A stretch of 64,000 bases of DNA from Lasiosphaeria ovina (Eukaryota > Ascomycota > Sordariomycetes > Sordariales > Lasiosphaeriaceae): positions 1,240,001 through 1,304,000 of the forward strand of contig JAULSN010000005.1 in NCBI GenBank assembly GCA_033439765.1, given 5' to 3'. The stretch's first letter is position 1, and the number at the start of each line of letters is the position of its first letter. The position numbers and the translations under genes were made by a program. The notes under the pieces were generated by a model that was given only the letters and a program-made list of their open reading frames with translations, was not told the origin of the DNA and ran no database searches. Positions 53,766-64,000 of this stretch are shown here, piece after piece.

Positions 53766-56700
53766 AGAGCGTAACCCTCCACTGTCAAATCGTCGCCATG
53801 CACTGTAGTCCACCATACATAACCCAACCCTAGCCAAAAACCCCGCCCCGCAGTACATCTAACATTCTGCCGCGCAGTAAGTAATTTACCACTTTTTACC
53901 ACAACGCAACCGAACCTTGCACTGCAACCGACCTTCCACTGCAACCGACCTTTCACAACCACAAAAAAACATCGTCAACACTGCATTCAATCTATGCATC
54001 GGTATGGCTTCATTTCTTCGTTGTTTACTTCGTCACGCAGTGCTAACTAGCGATAGAAATGCCCGCCCTTGAAGATCTCAGCGATCTGAGCGACTTTGGC
54101 GATGCGCCCGGCGAAAATGCGCCGCCGCCTCCGCCGCCCGCACCGCAGTCAAACCCACCTCCCGGCCATGCCCTCTTCACCACGAAATATGACAGCCTCG
54201 ACGATCTAATCGATGATTTGAACGAATGGAGCGCTTCTGCACAGTTCAACACCTCCAAACTTCGAGCCTCTAACTATGCCAAAGAATTCGGGCCAACCAG
54301 AGTCGATTTTGGCTGTCATCGAGGAAAAATCCGGGCGTCACGGAGCTCGGTAAACAACACCACCACTGACCGGCGAGACTGCCCGTGGCAGGCAGTAGCC
54401 AAAGCCCTTGTTGCCAACGACCGGAAATGGACTTTTGAGCTTCTTCCTGAGCATGCCGATCATGCAAATCATCCTCCTGTCGACAAAGACTTCACCACAT
54501 TGAAGCCGAAGAAGATTTTCCTACCTCAGCACAAGGCAGTTGTTGCTAGCTACATTGACCGGCCGTCAGTCCTCAACAGAGACATCGCCAAAGAGCTTCG
54601 TCAACAGTTTCCGGACCTCATTTTCACACGCAGCCAGCTCAGACAATGCCGTTACCGCATTCGGAAGCTTGCTCTCAAGGGATATACACCATTCCAGGCC
54701 ACGATGAAGTTGTTTGACGATGACGGCGTCAAGTACGATGTTAAGTGGGCTGATGAAGCTCAAACAAAGCCAGAGGGCCTCTTTTGGGTCCCTACATGGT
54801 GTGAGGAGCAGTGGAAGCGCTTCTACTGGGTGCAGTTGTACGACAACACGTACAAAACGAACAACAAAGGTCTCGCCCTTTTCCAGGTAGTCGTCAAGAA
54901 CCACCTTGGAAAAGCGGTCAGTTGTGCCTTCGGCTTGATCAACAATGAACGTGACGAAGGCTTCAACTGGCTGATGGCCCGGGTCAACGCACATCGCCAA
55001 CGAATTAGCGCGCCACCTCCTCAGGTTACAATTACCGACTTCGAGACTGCGATGAGGAATGCAGTTGCCGGCGTTTACCCTGAAGCTCACCCTCAACTCT
55101 GCATCTTCCACATCAACAAGAATGTGGTTCTACAGTACAAGAAGAAATGGAATGCAGCCGCTGCAAAGGAGGTTGCCCGGGCTCAGGCGCAGGCTCGAGG
55201 CCAGGCAGGGCAACAGGAAGAGCAGGAAAACAACCAGGAGGAAAACAACGATGAAGAAAGTGACGATAATAACATGGAAAACCAGGTTGTCTTCCGTACA
55301 AGAAGACTTCGTGATGGTCAGCAAGTTGGCATGGGCCCCCTACCGACTGAGGTCCCCTATACAAAGGCGGGAATGTACCTACTTTGGGAGCACATGATGT
55401 ACTCGCCTACTCTTGATGGCTTCAACCAGGCCTGGGAGATGATGAAAGCCGTATTTTCCGCCCAAACAGCCATCCTGAAGTATCTTGAGGATACATACAT
55501 GCCACTCGCTCGGGAATGGGCGACTTGTTACACCAACAACACCCTGAACTTCGGCCAACGCACCACATCACCAGTTGAATCAGTAAACAAGCTTCTCAAG
55601 ACATTCGTGGTTACCGGCAGCAGTACTATTCATCAGACGGTACAGCAGAGCTTTAATATGGTACAGGGCATGAAGGAAGCTTGTGATGAAGAGACTCGTC
55701 AACAAATTACACGCATTCGCTCCGATTACCTAGGAAGAGAGTGGCTCGGTGAGGCTCTCTATAACATCTGTTATGACGCCCTGGACCGTGTTGCACATCA
55801 ATACCGGAAGATGACAAATGCCCTCGGCGATCACCCCCGGGCGCCTCTCGAACCCTGCACCGGTCGGTTCCGGGCGCAGTATGGCATCCCTTGTGCTCAC
55901 GAGCTTCTTCAGCGTCACAGGGCAGGTACTTTGAAGCTTCAGAAAGTTGATTTCCATCCATATTAGTACCTGGAAAGGTCACTTCTTGAAAAGGACGAGT
56001 ACTTGCAGTACCAGGACTTCGACAGAGTCGAGCACCTTCGGGGCAGACCCCGTAACACGACGGCGTTCGCCGCGGAGCCGAACGCTCCGCGGGTGCCGAC
56101 GACTCAGCCCGGCAGGCAGTCCGGCCTTATGCCCTCTATTCGGCGAAATCCCTCGCAGTGGGAGGGTGCTACCCTCGATGATGACGACGGGGATGTCTTC
56201 GGGGATGACGACGGCGATGTCAACGGCGATGTGGACGAGGATGTCGACGAACTGAGCCAGGCGCCCGCTCAGCCCGCCCGCCGCACCGTGAACAACCTTG
56301 AATCGGCTCGCCGGGCTGTCAGGGGCGCAGGGAGCCGGGGTGGCCGGGGCTCAGGCACCCAGGCTGTCAGGGGCACAGGCACTCGGGGTGGCCGGGGCAA
56401 TACGGCATCGCGGGCTTCAATACGCCCTGTAGCCTCTGCAGTGGCTGCAGGGCGTGTTGAAAAGCCCACACGCAGTGGAAGGGTTCCTTGCCCGACTGCC
56501 CGGGCCTTAGAAGGTATGGAGTAATGCAGTCAGCTGCATGCGGTTATGAGTAGTATAAGGAGGCCTGCAGTTTTTATTGCATTTTTGGCCCTGTTATATA
56601 AGCATATTCAACGAAGTCAGCTTCGCTTTTTACTGCAGATTTGAACGATTTGAGCGAATCTACGGTCCTGAGCTGGAATTACCGCATTTGGAAGTGTGTT

Positions 56701-56890
56701 GACGTTGGCGACGGCGGCGAGGCTCAATTGCGGTGCATCTGCGTTGCCAGCGCTTGGAGCGGGGCAGCCAGCGAATGTGGTAATTTTGGCTGTAAAATGT
56801 GGTATTTTCATGGGCGGTGAGCTGTAACGCTTGGCGGCCTATGTACCTACAGTGCACGGCGACGGTTTGATAGTGGAGGGTTACGCTCTT
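53766..56890 (+). mobile_element. Mutator-like element (MULE) with terminal inverted repeats
   Basis: The left end AGAGCGTAACCCTCCACTGT and the complement of the right end AAGAGCGTAACCCTCCACTA continue as matching terminal repeats of about 45 bp (shared ...CGTCGCC.TGCACTGTAG). Flanks AGAGGGAAG (53757-53765) and AGAGGGAAA (56891-56899) agree at 8 of 9 bases, as expected for the 9-bp duplications made by MULEs; the left one lies in a tandem repeat, so this point is weaker. The element is 3.1 kb with one long transposase frame. Its right end matches the fragment at 8434-8692. Confidence 0.85.
54059..56524 (+). pseudogene. MULE transposase with one in-frame stop
   Basis: From ATG 54059 a single frame runs to 56524 (822 codons) with only one interruption, TAG at 55964-55966. 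The N-terminal part carries a FAR1/WRKY-GCM1-like DNA-binding region (FGCHRGKIRASRSSV...RDCPWQAVAK). The DDE catalytic core is visible: Asp262 in QLYDNTYKTN, Asp327 in VTITDFETAMRNAV and Glu507 in TTSPVESVNKLLK. A SWIM-like CxC/CxH region (EPCTGRFRAQYGIPCAHELL) follows. The stop falls right after KVDFHPY and fits W-to-stop by TGG to TAG. The tail after the stop (YLERSLLEKDEYLQYQDFDR) is Asp-rich, then Gly/Arg rich. Without the tail the catalytic core is still complete, so a shortened but active protein cannot be excluded. Confidence 0.85.
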
Positions 56891-57380
56891 AGAGGGAAAG
56901 GGACCATGTAGAGGGGATCCGTGCACCTCAATAAGTGGGCGAGCATCAAAATGGGAGGAATTAAGTGCGGCTAGAAAAAAGGACTAGCTGATCTACAGAG
57001 GGTCACCAGCCATTAAGGTTGCTGGCGCCAGAGGGGTGCTTCGAAAAGCTCTGTCAGTCCCTTTCCCTTATGAAAGATGAACTGAAAGAGATCTCCTCTT
57101 TCTCCACTCATTGACAGTCAAAGCCCACACCGCCCAAACACCAAGATGTGGGCATGTGCACGCACTGCACGGCCGCGGCTTTAGACACGACGAGACGACA
57201 TCTTTGCCCTGCACGCCCATGAAAGATAGGTTCTGAAACAAACGTGCCAATTGTGTTAGACAAATTTTCCAGGTGCCGGGGGCTGCTGTCGCCGTCAACC
57301 GCCCGGGTCGACAATGTGCCACAGTGTGCGGGCGCAAGGGCGGCGGCGCAGGGGGACGGCAAAGTCGCCAGCACACCTCT

Positions 57381-60300
57381 CAGCGTAGCTAGGTAGAGTG
57401 TTTGCAGGAGGTGCGGGTGCGAGACTTGGAGGCAGAGGCTAACTCAAGTCTCTAGTGGTGAGGTACACAACACGAAAAAGTAGAGGCGAAACTGTTCATT
57501 TTCAAGAATGGGGACCGATTTTGGCCATCTTCATATATTAGAGGACCAATTCTGGGCCCACTCGGCTGGAGTTAAAGCAATCCACCATACTGTGGCGCCG
57601 CCTGCTGAAAATGGTAATTAGGATGAGTAATAACACATGGGCCATGTAAAATTCTGCAACCCGGGACGCCGGAAGCCAGTGATGCCCAAGATTTGGCTTC
57701 AAAAATGGCCATTCCGCTGCCAATTAACAAGGCATAGAAGCTTGTGAATAGCATCGCCCTGAAGCCCTTGTCTTTGAAGCCCAATGATCAGTTTGGCAAT
57801 GCTGAATAGCCTCTCGCACCCCGCTGACATTGCCGGGATCGAGAGGATGTCAAAGGCCATGCGTGCGAGGCGTGGAAAGTCGTCTTTCCTATCATTCCAC
57901 CAACCTAGTATGTCATCAACAGGCTTGACGACTTCCTGAAGGTATTCCTGAAGCTCTGATCTGTTAGCGACGGGCTCAACGTAGTAGTTATGACCCCTAG
58001 GGTAATCGTCGGACCGGTCGTGGTTCGCAGTATGCGGTGCGGCAGTGCCCTCGATGCGGGGGTAATGCGAGTCGAAGAACCCAGTTACTACGGCCATAAT
58101 ACTGACTCTTTGTTCTTTAGGGAGATGCAGGTCAATCCACCTCTTCCTATGCCCAGGGTGAAGAACCATCGCGATCCAGTATATTGGTGTTACTTCCAGC
58201 TTCTTGATGTATTTCGTGAGCTTCGTAATTGCCCGATCAAGGCTCTGTGCGATGAAGAGGGCACTTCCTTCGCCGAGAGGTTGCCCGGGAGCCTCGGCAG
58301 GGTCGGGAGCCGGCGTACGAAGACTAACAACAATGTTGACGTCGGGTGGCATCATCGAACCGGCACGGCTGCGGCTGGGGGTGCCAAGTTCGAAGTCCCG
58401 GAGCCGGCTAGACACTTGTGTAGATCTCTGCGATCTTCGTGGCGTTGAGGGAAGCTCGGTAACGAAGATTTCATCGAGAACCGGTTCGGGCGTAGAACTT
58501 CGGGGTCCAGGGCGGGTAGGTGCGAAGGTAAGCCTGCGATTAGAAAGTTCTTCAACCAAGTAATATAATGTAGGGATAACTTCAGGAAAGAGAGGCTTGT
58601 TAGACTCGAATTTTTTCGTAACTACTTAAAGAGTTCCAATTGTGCTAGTATTTCCGTTAAAATAAGCTAGTCTTCGCGGGGATATCGTCCCGGGCTGACT
58701 GGTAATACTCCAAATCCAACATATCGCGAAGGTGTATAGCTCTTTCGATTATGAAGTATGTTGAATTCCACCGAGTGTTGTTATTGGCTATTAACTGGAG
58801 GCTAGCTAAGTCTTCGTTGAAGAAGCCTCACCGAATTCGTTCGTACCGAGCCGTCTTTTAGCGATGTCGATAAATGAATTACGGCGTGGTGGATTGAACC
58901 GAATGTAGAAGACGAGGTTATGAAGCTTACCGACTGGCCCTCTCTTAAGCCATTCGGTTAGCTTCCTATCCTCCTCGCTCATGCTCACTGCAAAAGCCCT
59001 CTGCATTTCCAAGCCGTTGCCTTGGAGGAAGGCTTTCGCCGTGAGGTTGATGATGTGACCAAAACAACGGACCCGCCGTAATGCTTCCGCCCGGAGGCGG
59101 CCGCGCACATCAACACCAGGCTCAAGCTGCTCAAGCATATACCGAATGTATGTATCGTTATCGGGCGCATTGGGCTTGAAAGAACCCGACTAGCTCGCTC
59201 AAACCCGCATCCTGAAGGATATTGAAGATGACTACGCCTAGGTTAACGCCTTCGTAAGATCCCCAGACGCGCGGCATACCAAGGGTATAGTTAATGACCT
59301 TTCTAGAGGAACTAATAAAGTGAACAGGGACCCCGAAAAGAGAGAAGGCATTCGGCGAAGTCCAGCCGTCGAAAGAGATGTGCTTTTGGTGAGGGCTTGC
59401 GGCTAATCTAACGCGTAGTTGTTGCCACTGGTTTTCGTATTTCTCGTCGATCCAAGCCTCGATCGCAGGCTGGCAATGGGTTTCCGAAATTCCCGGCGGA
59501 ACAAGGCTTATCATATAGCGGAAGGCAGGGCTCTCGATCATATTAAAAGGAATAGACATATTAAAAGGAATAGAGTCAGAAATTATCTAGTTGACAATAG
59601 CGTCCTTGAAAGCATTGGCTAACGGTCTGGAAATAGGCACAATATTCTGGGCTCTTGTCGAGGTAGCTGTACGTTGTTGGTCTAGGATACTCGTATACCG
59701 GGCCCTCGTACTTGACGGCGGGGGGTCCCTCCTTGTATTGAATATGCTGTGTATACCGAGATGACTAGCCGCCGAAGACGTTGCGATGGAATTGAAAAGG
59801 ATGCCTTTACGGTACGAGGAGCAGAGCCCTCGAGCCGAGCCCCGGAAGCGCTCAAACCAACCAAAAACGTACTATGTGCGGAAATCCACGACCTTCTCTT
59901 CCTCTTCTTATAAATCCAGACTTCCGGCGCAAATCGTAATCCCCTCAAACGAATGCAAGGCCAGGTATTCATGTCATTCGAAAGGGTATGCAGGTCGACT
60001 GCCCTCAGGGCTTCGAGCTGGCTCGCGAGGGTGGCGGTGGCCTGGCTGGCGAAGAAAGCGGCGAAGTCGAAAGGAGGGCGGCTCGCGGCCCGGTTTGACG
60101 CCGGGGAGCCGGGAGAACTGTCGGAAAGGCTTGACATGGTGAGGATGACTTCGAAGCAGTATGCAGGCGTAGGAAAGCGAGGTTTGTAGTCGCGCAGGCA
60201 TGCAGGCGAGGTTTGTGGTGGCCTGGGTCGGTTTTTTTCAGGAATCCTGAGCCTGCCAGGCAAATGCAGAGTTTTCGCCCTCGAAATCCACTTTTCCTGG

Positions 60301-60634
60301 CCCCGGAAGTTGCCGTTCGGGTCCTGCACCAGGGTAAAAAATGGGCATATATCCATCCGCTTTGACTTGCATTTGGGGATTTCCCAGAAAAAGTCGTCAT
60401 TTTTGCCCTGGAAATGAGGTTCTTCATAGCACGAAACTTGCCGTTGACATCCTTATTTTGGGGAAAATTATCCTGGAAAAATGTCCCACATTTATCAAAT
60501 ATATATCAATGCAAAGCAAATATCACGGCTTCATATTTGCTTTGTTTGAACGGTATTTTGGCCCTCTTTGATTTGCCTATATTTGGATTACGTTGATTTG
60601 CTGAAATATTTGCATCGTTGACAGCCTTGCGCTG
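57381..60634 (-). mobile_element. hAT transposon hAT-2 (degraded), minus strand
   Basis: The right edge at 60634 is set by CAGCGCAAGGCTGTCAAC read on the minus strand, like the CAGCGCCGGC start of hAT-1. The left edge is uncertain; CAGCGTAGC at 57381 is a candidate, but the 8-bp flanks (ACACCTCT and AACACCCT) do not match well. Contains a transposase with the same domain order as hAT-1. Sequence at 60230-60430 resembles the leader of hAT-1 (repeats of TTTTCCTGG.CC). Confidence 0.6.
57699..60138 (-). pseudogene. hAT-2 transposase remnants
   Basis: Pieces in order on the minus strand: an N-terminal stretch from ATG 60138 (MSSLSDSSPGSPASNRAASR); 59559-59158 with IPFNMIESPAFRYMISL and QKHISFDGWTSPNAFSLFGV; 59138-58806 with RRVRCFGHIINLTAKAF and WLKRGPVGKLHNLVFYI; then 58559-57699 with TPIYWIAMVLHPGHRKRWI, DDILGWWNDRKDDFP and the dimerisation motif ILSIPAMSAGCERLFSIAKL. 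The pieces do not join without frameshifts, so the gene is dead. It is a relative of, but clearly different from, the hAT-1 transposase. Confidence 0.7.
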
Positions 60635-60863
60635 AACACCCTGGCACACGCTCGGCATTCCAGAGTGGCTTACTGGCCCGTCCAACCCACTTCTTAACCG
60701 TCTCCGAGTCCTTGGCCGGGTAAGAGGCGGTGACTTTTGGACTTGATCACTTCGGCCTGGATCTCGGCGGCAACCTGGGTAGGCAGACAGACGAAGTCAG
60801 CTCTTGAGTCGCCAAATACAGCGAGGCGCAGAAGCTAGCAGCCACCGCAAGCAGCATTCCGGG

Positions 60864-62075
60864 ATGGCGGCGGGCGGGATTTCCGTCACGGCCCAAGACC
60901 CCACGGCGTAGTCGGCCTAGATCAGCGCCAATTCGGCCCAGGCCCAGGCCCAGGCGGTGCTCGAGTCAGCCAAGAACCGCCTGTCGACGACGCAGCAGAT
61001 GCTGACCACGGCCCAGGAGAACTACATCAAGACGACGGGCATGCTGCTCGAGCAGCAGTGCAAGCTCGGCGAGATCCGGGCAAACCTGAGCATGTTGACG
61101 GCCAACAACATCTCCCTGTAATTACGCAGTCGCCACATGCGCCCCTCCAATCACCCCCTCTCGACGAGACCCTATAACGTTAACTGTTACGCTGCGATTA
61201 TCTAGGCCGAAATCAACCGCATCCTCATCAAATGCATCAAGCTCATCATCAACCTGAAGCAGCAAATCACCAACCTGGTGCGCTTCTTCAAGGCTCTGGC
61301 CTCGATGGTCGAGCTCTGCGTCAAGTTCCACGTCAAGCCGTTCCTCGAGACCATCAAGGCCATTGTGGCCGCCGACTGCACGGACCCGTACAAGGACCTC
61401 CGGATTGGCGAGTACACCCTGACCGACTTTCAACGCTCGGTGAGTTGATAATTCTCCTCTTCTTCTTTCCACAGACGTTCACCCTCGTCTGGCTTCAACC
61501 CAGCCCATCTCACGCTCCAGTTAACTAACCACCCACCGCGGCAACAAACAACAGCAAGTCTTCGTCGCCACCGTAACACTACGATCGTACTTCAGCGTGC
61601 TCAGCGAGGTTGCCAAGATGTGGGTCGACCTGTCCAAGGAGAACGTGTTCCCGGGGCTGGCGCTGTGCGACAAGCTGCCGGAGACGGCTGAGGGACCCAT
61701 CGCGGCGTCCGAGATGGGCAGGCGCGTGGCCGAGCTCAACAAGTGGTCGCGCGAGGCCGCCGGCCGCGTCGCCGCCGTGGCCCACAGGAAGCAGGCCGAG
61801 ATCATGGCTGGCATGTAGGCCCGCGTCCAGGACGTCAAGGACACCACAGCCCAGATCGAGCCGCCCCGCGTCGCTGTTGTCAAGGCCATCGTGGCTGGCA
61901 CCAATGTCACGAAGCAGGCTGCCGTCGAGAGTATTGAGGCTAGAGTGGCGGCTTCGCCTGTCACTGGCAGGCATTTTGGTGAGTTTTCCGGTGTCCTGTT
62001 CGTGTGTGATGCGGAGGTTGGGGGCTGATTGCTGATGTGTTCGTTGTTCTGTGGACATTATCGACGAGGACGAGT
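60864..62075 (+). pseudogene. Helix-rich coiled-coil protein, pseudogene
   Basis: Exon-like blocks: 60864-61117 (helical; QQMLTTAQENYIKTTGMLLE), about 61203-61440 (RILIKCIKLIINLKQQITNL, FLETIKAIVAAD) and 61555-61978 (VFVATVTLRSYFSVLSEVAK, AASEMGRRVAELNKW). Splice-like sites flank them (GTAATT, CTAG, GTGAGT, ACAG). In-frame TAG codons at 60909, 60918 and 61816 break it, and intron 1 does not close the reading phase. All three stops can come from CAG to TAG. The long amphipathic helices with one hydrophobic helix pair recall soluble helical-bundle proteins of fungi, some of which insert in membranes, but I cannot assign a family. Confidence 0.5.
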
Positions 62076-62082
62076 AGATTGG

Positions 62083-62445
62083 ACAACCAACGAAAGATTC
62101 GCTTCCGTTGCGAGAAGTATGGGTCTGGTTTTGGATAGGGGTGTGGCTATTCGGGGCAAGTTTACCCGCCTTCCCTTCCAGTTTCCAGCTCAGTTCCCTT
62201 TTCTTGGCTAACTCACATCATACAACGTTTCACTTCACTTGGGCAGTGGCAGTGCTCGTGGAGTGTAAGATGAGTGCAGGAGTGATAACGCCCTTATTGT
62301 CTTGCGTGACTTGTAGCTTGACACGGAATCATCCCGTCTCCCCTTCCCCAGCCATTGTCTGCGCTCTGCGCTCGTCTCTGCCAGTTTCTCCTCGCTTCCC
62401 GCTTCGCTGACCCTGCCCACACACTAGAGTCAAAAAGCCGCGGCA
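62083..62445. other. Intergenic, no gene seen
   Basis: Pyrimidine-rich stretch between the helical pseudogene and the small minus-strand gene; nothing recognised. Confidence 0.5.
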
Positions 62446-62637
62446 TTAAGCTCCAAAAAGGTCTCTATTGCAGGTGGCACACCATTGGTCGGGCACAATA
62501 ACATCAAAAACAACCGACTCGCCCTCCATGTACAGGCAGTCTCCCCATTTAGTCCTAGTTCTTATCGCGCAAGACCAACCTTGGCGTTTGACTTTTGGGT
62601 GTCCGCAGCTGAAATGAAATCTTTCCCAGCAGCACAT
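62446..62637 (-). CDS. Small cysteine-rich protein
   Basis: 63 residues from ATG 62637 (MCCWERFHFSCGHPKVKRQG); an in-frame ATG at 62682 would add 15 Lys/Pro-rich residues. Seven Cys and a CGH pattern followed by WSCAIRTRTKWGDC and a C-terminal WCATCNRDLFG suggest a small zinc-binding fold. Such short C-x-H...C-x-x-C proteins are common and uncharacterised in filamentous fungi. No signal peptide. Isolated gene; moderate confidence because of its size. Confidence 0.45.
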   Translation of the reverse strand: MCCWERFHFSCGHPKVKRQGWSCAIRTRTKWGDCLYMEGESVVFDVIVPDQWCATCNRDLFGA

Positions 62638-62903
62638 CTTTTCGACTTCTGTGGGAGCAGGCTTTGTTTTAATCTTCTTCACACGTGTGACTTATTTGCT
62701 GGGAATGAAGCTGGTCGTATAACATTAGCAATTGAGCGTATTGTGCGTGTATGACAGAAAGAACAAGGAATCCAAACAGTATGAAGTAATACTCCGTATC
62801 GTGGCCTAGGGTTCACAGTGGTGCTAGTAGCGGTAGTGCTGGTAGTGGTAGTGGCAGTGGTGTTGATGTTGATGCCGATGATGACGGTTACGATGATGAC
62901 GGC

Positions 62904-62904
62904 T

Positions 62905-62969
<65 letters not shown>
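62904..62969. repeat. ATG/GAT trinucleotide microsatellite
   Basis: More than 20 perfect ATG units inside a longer imperfect ATG-rich stretch (62850-62990). It gives a spurious poly-Met frame. Confidence 0.95.
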
Positions 62970-62970
<1 letters not shown>

Positions 62971-62999
62971 GTGATGATGGTGATGATAATGGAAAAGAC

Positions 63000-64000
63000 T
63001 GGAACCGTGTTAGTGGTGGACTCCCTTCATAAATATTTGCCTTTAGACATCGCGAATACCAACCAACCGACTCCGCAACTACGATTGCTTTAAAGTAGTA
63101 GATCTCGACAAATAGTTACGGCCGGCGTTACATGACGAAACAGACGTTGTTATAAGGACGTGTCTGCGGCATGAGACGTGGTAGTTTGCTATATTGCTTT
63201 CATGCCGTCGAGACTATGGGAAGATCCGCCTACCAATGGTAAACGATAATTCGGGTTGGTTGCAGTTTTGGAACCCACATCTCCTGTATGCAGTTAGAGA
63301 TTGGCCAGAGCCTTGTTGGTCAATCCTATTGTTTTGCTTAATCCCATATTTCATTTTCGACAACAAACTTTGTTTGTTCCTGGCTGTCTCGCCTCGGTTG
63401 CAAACAGCAAGAATTCGTCTCAACGGCTACATAGGTACAATCAATAAAGTTTGTTACAATTAAAACAGTTAGGGTGTTTGCTTTGTCGCCGAACAGTCAC
63501 CCGAATTTAACTACACCTCTCTCTCTATTGAGGATTTTTATTGACTGCCATAGTCCTTCATATCTGTTCATTTTTCACGCCGGGCTTCACAGTCATGGAC
63601 TCCGCATTGACCTCTTGCCATTTTCTCAACACTCAGAGACCAGATTTACAATAAATACCATTCCCCAAGCTCCCGAAAGACCTTTGAAGCGGTTTGCCGA
63701 GTCGGGAGGTTTGCGGGTTCCAGCTCCAATCCATGTCTGGTAGAGCTTGATCACTGGGGCTTTGACCTGTCTGTAGGATCCCCCAATCTTGAACCCGCCA
63801 ATTCCGACACAAAGAAAGCACACGAAGTCTTTCGAGAGGCCTGGAGTCCCCTGTGCACTGACCAGGTCTACTCCTCCGGTCAGAGGCCAGAAATTACATC
63901 CCACTTCTTTAGATCAACTTCACCCCACATCAGGCGGACAACCTATTGTCGTCTCTTTCTCACAATATCAGGTACCCGTGTCAAACCGGAGCTGAAAAGT
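63000..64000. other. Intergenic to window end, no gene seen
   Basis: Only short frames on both strands; no motifs, RNA genes or repeats recognised. Confidence 0.5.

Noticed and set aside
57381..60642. 8-bp target duplication for hAT-2
   Set aside because: Candidate flanks ACACCTCT and AACACCCT agree at only about half of the positions, so the left end is not established.
62818..63093. Frame with long poly-Met stretch
   Set aside because: Produced entirely by the ATG/GAT microsatellite.
63690..63745. tRNA-like stretch with CGGCAAACC and GGTTCCAG
   Set aside because: No cloverleaf can be drawn and the B-box is not intact.

Overview
The window is nuclear DNA of a filamentous ascomycete (Pezizomycotina, probably Sordariomycetes; the class is an inference). 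The grounds are short GT..AG introns of about 50-90 nt with CTRAC-like branch sites, fungal-only families (HET-domain protein, STAND/NLR remnants, an OTT_1508-type deaminase fused to a MYND finger, Dal5/TNA1-type MFS carriers), and repeats damaged by C-to-T change in CpA (G-to-A in TpG), the signature of repeat-induced point mutation (RIP).

Layout. 1-24 kb is an accessory region of intact and decayed non-self-recognition genes and metabolic relics: an NLR tail with HEAT repeats (508-1038), an unidentified decayed gene (to 2469), an intact HET-domain gene (2895-5136), a PhzF-family tail (5989-6289), an intact FAD amine oxidase (6537-7939), a cytochrome P450 relic (8895-9348), repeat and transposon debris (8.4-13.3 kb), an intact deaminase-MYND gene (14657-17677) divergent from a frameshifted NLR with NACHT and ankyrin parts (18149-21075), and a BTB gene (22927-24038). 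25-37 kb is a compact G+C-rich block of apparently intact genes: a one-pass membrane protein, an Hsp70-like ATPase with seven exons (one GC-AG intron and a 42-nt exon), a long coiled-coil protein, a seven-helix membrane protein and an arginyl-tRNA-synthetase-like protein whose catalytic signatures are degenerate. 37-41.8 kb has no gene I can support. 41.8-46 kb holds two MFS anion:cation symporter genes in tandem. 47-60.6 kb is nested transposons: a hAT element with a perfect 8-bp target duplication, itself containing a copy of the 3' part of a neighbouring gene, which in turn contains a solo LTR with a perfect 5-bp duplication; then that neighbouring gene, a Mutator-like element (MULE) with terminal inverted repeats, and a second hAT in the opposite direction. 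60.8-64 kb has a helical-protein pseudogene, one small cysteine-rich gene and microsatellites.

How the parts relate. HET, NLR and toxin-type deaminase genes are often grouped in fungal accessory regions linked to allorecognition or defence, and here they sit among transposons, with several already broken. The 25-37 kb block is the best candidate for something undescribed: an ArgRS paralogue with HIGH changed to RTDH beside a Hsp70-like ATPase, two membrane proteins and a coiled-coil protein. A functional link between them is inference only. All spliced models were built by eye from splice consensus and frame closure; no database search was run.
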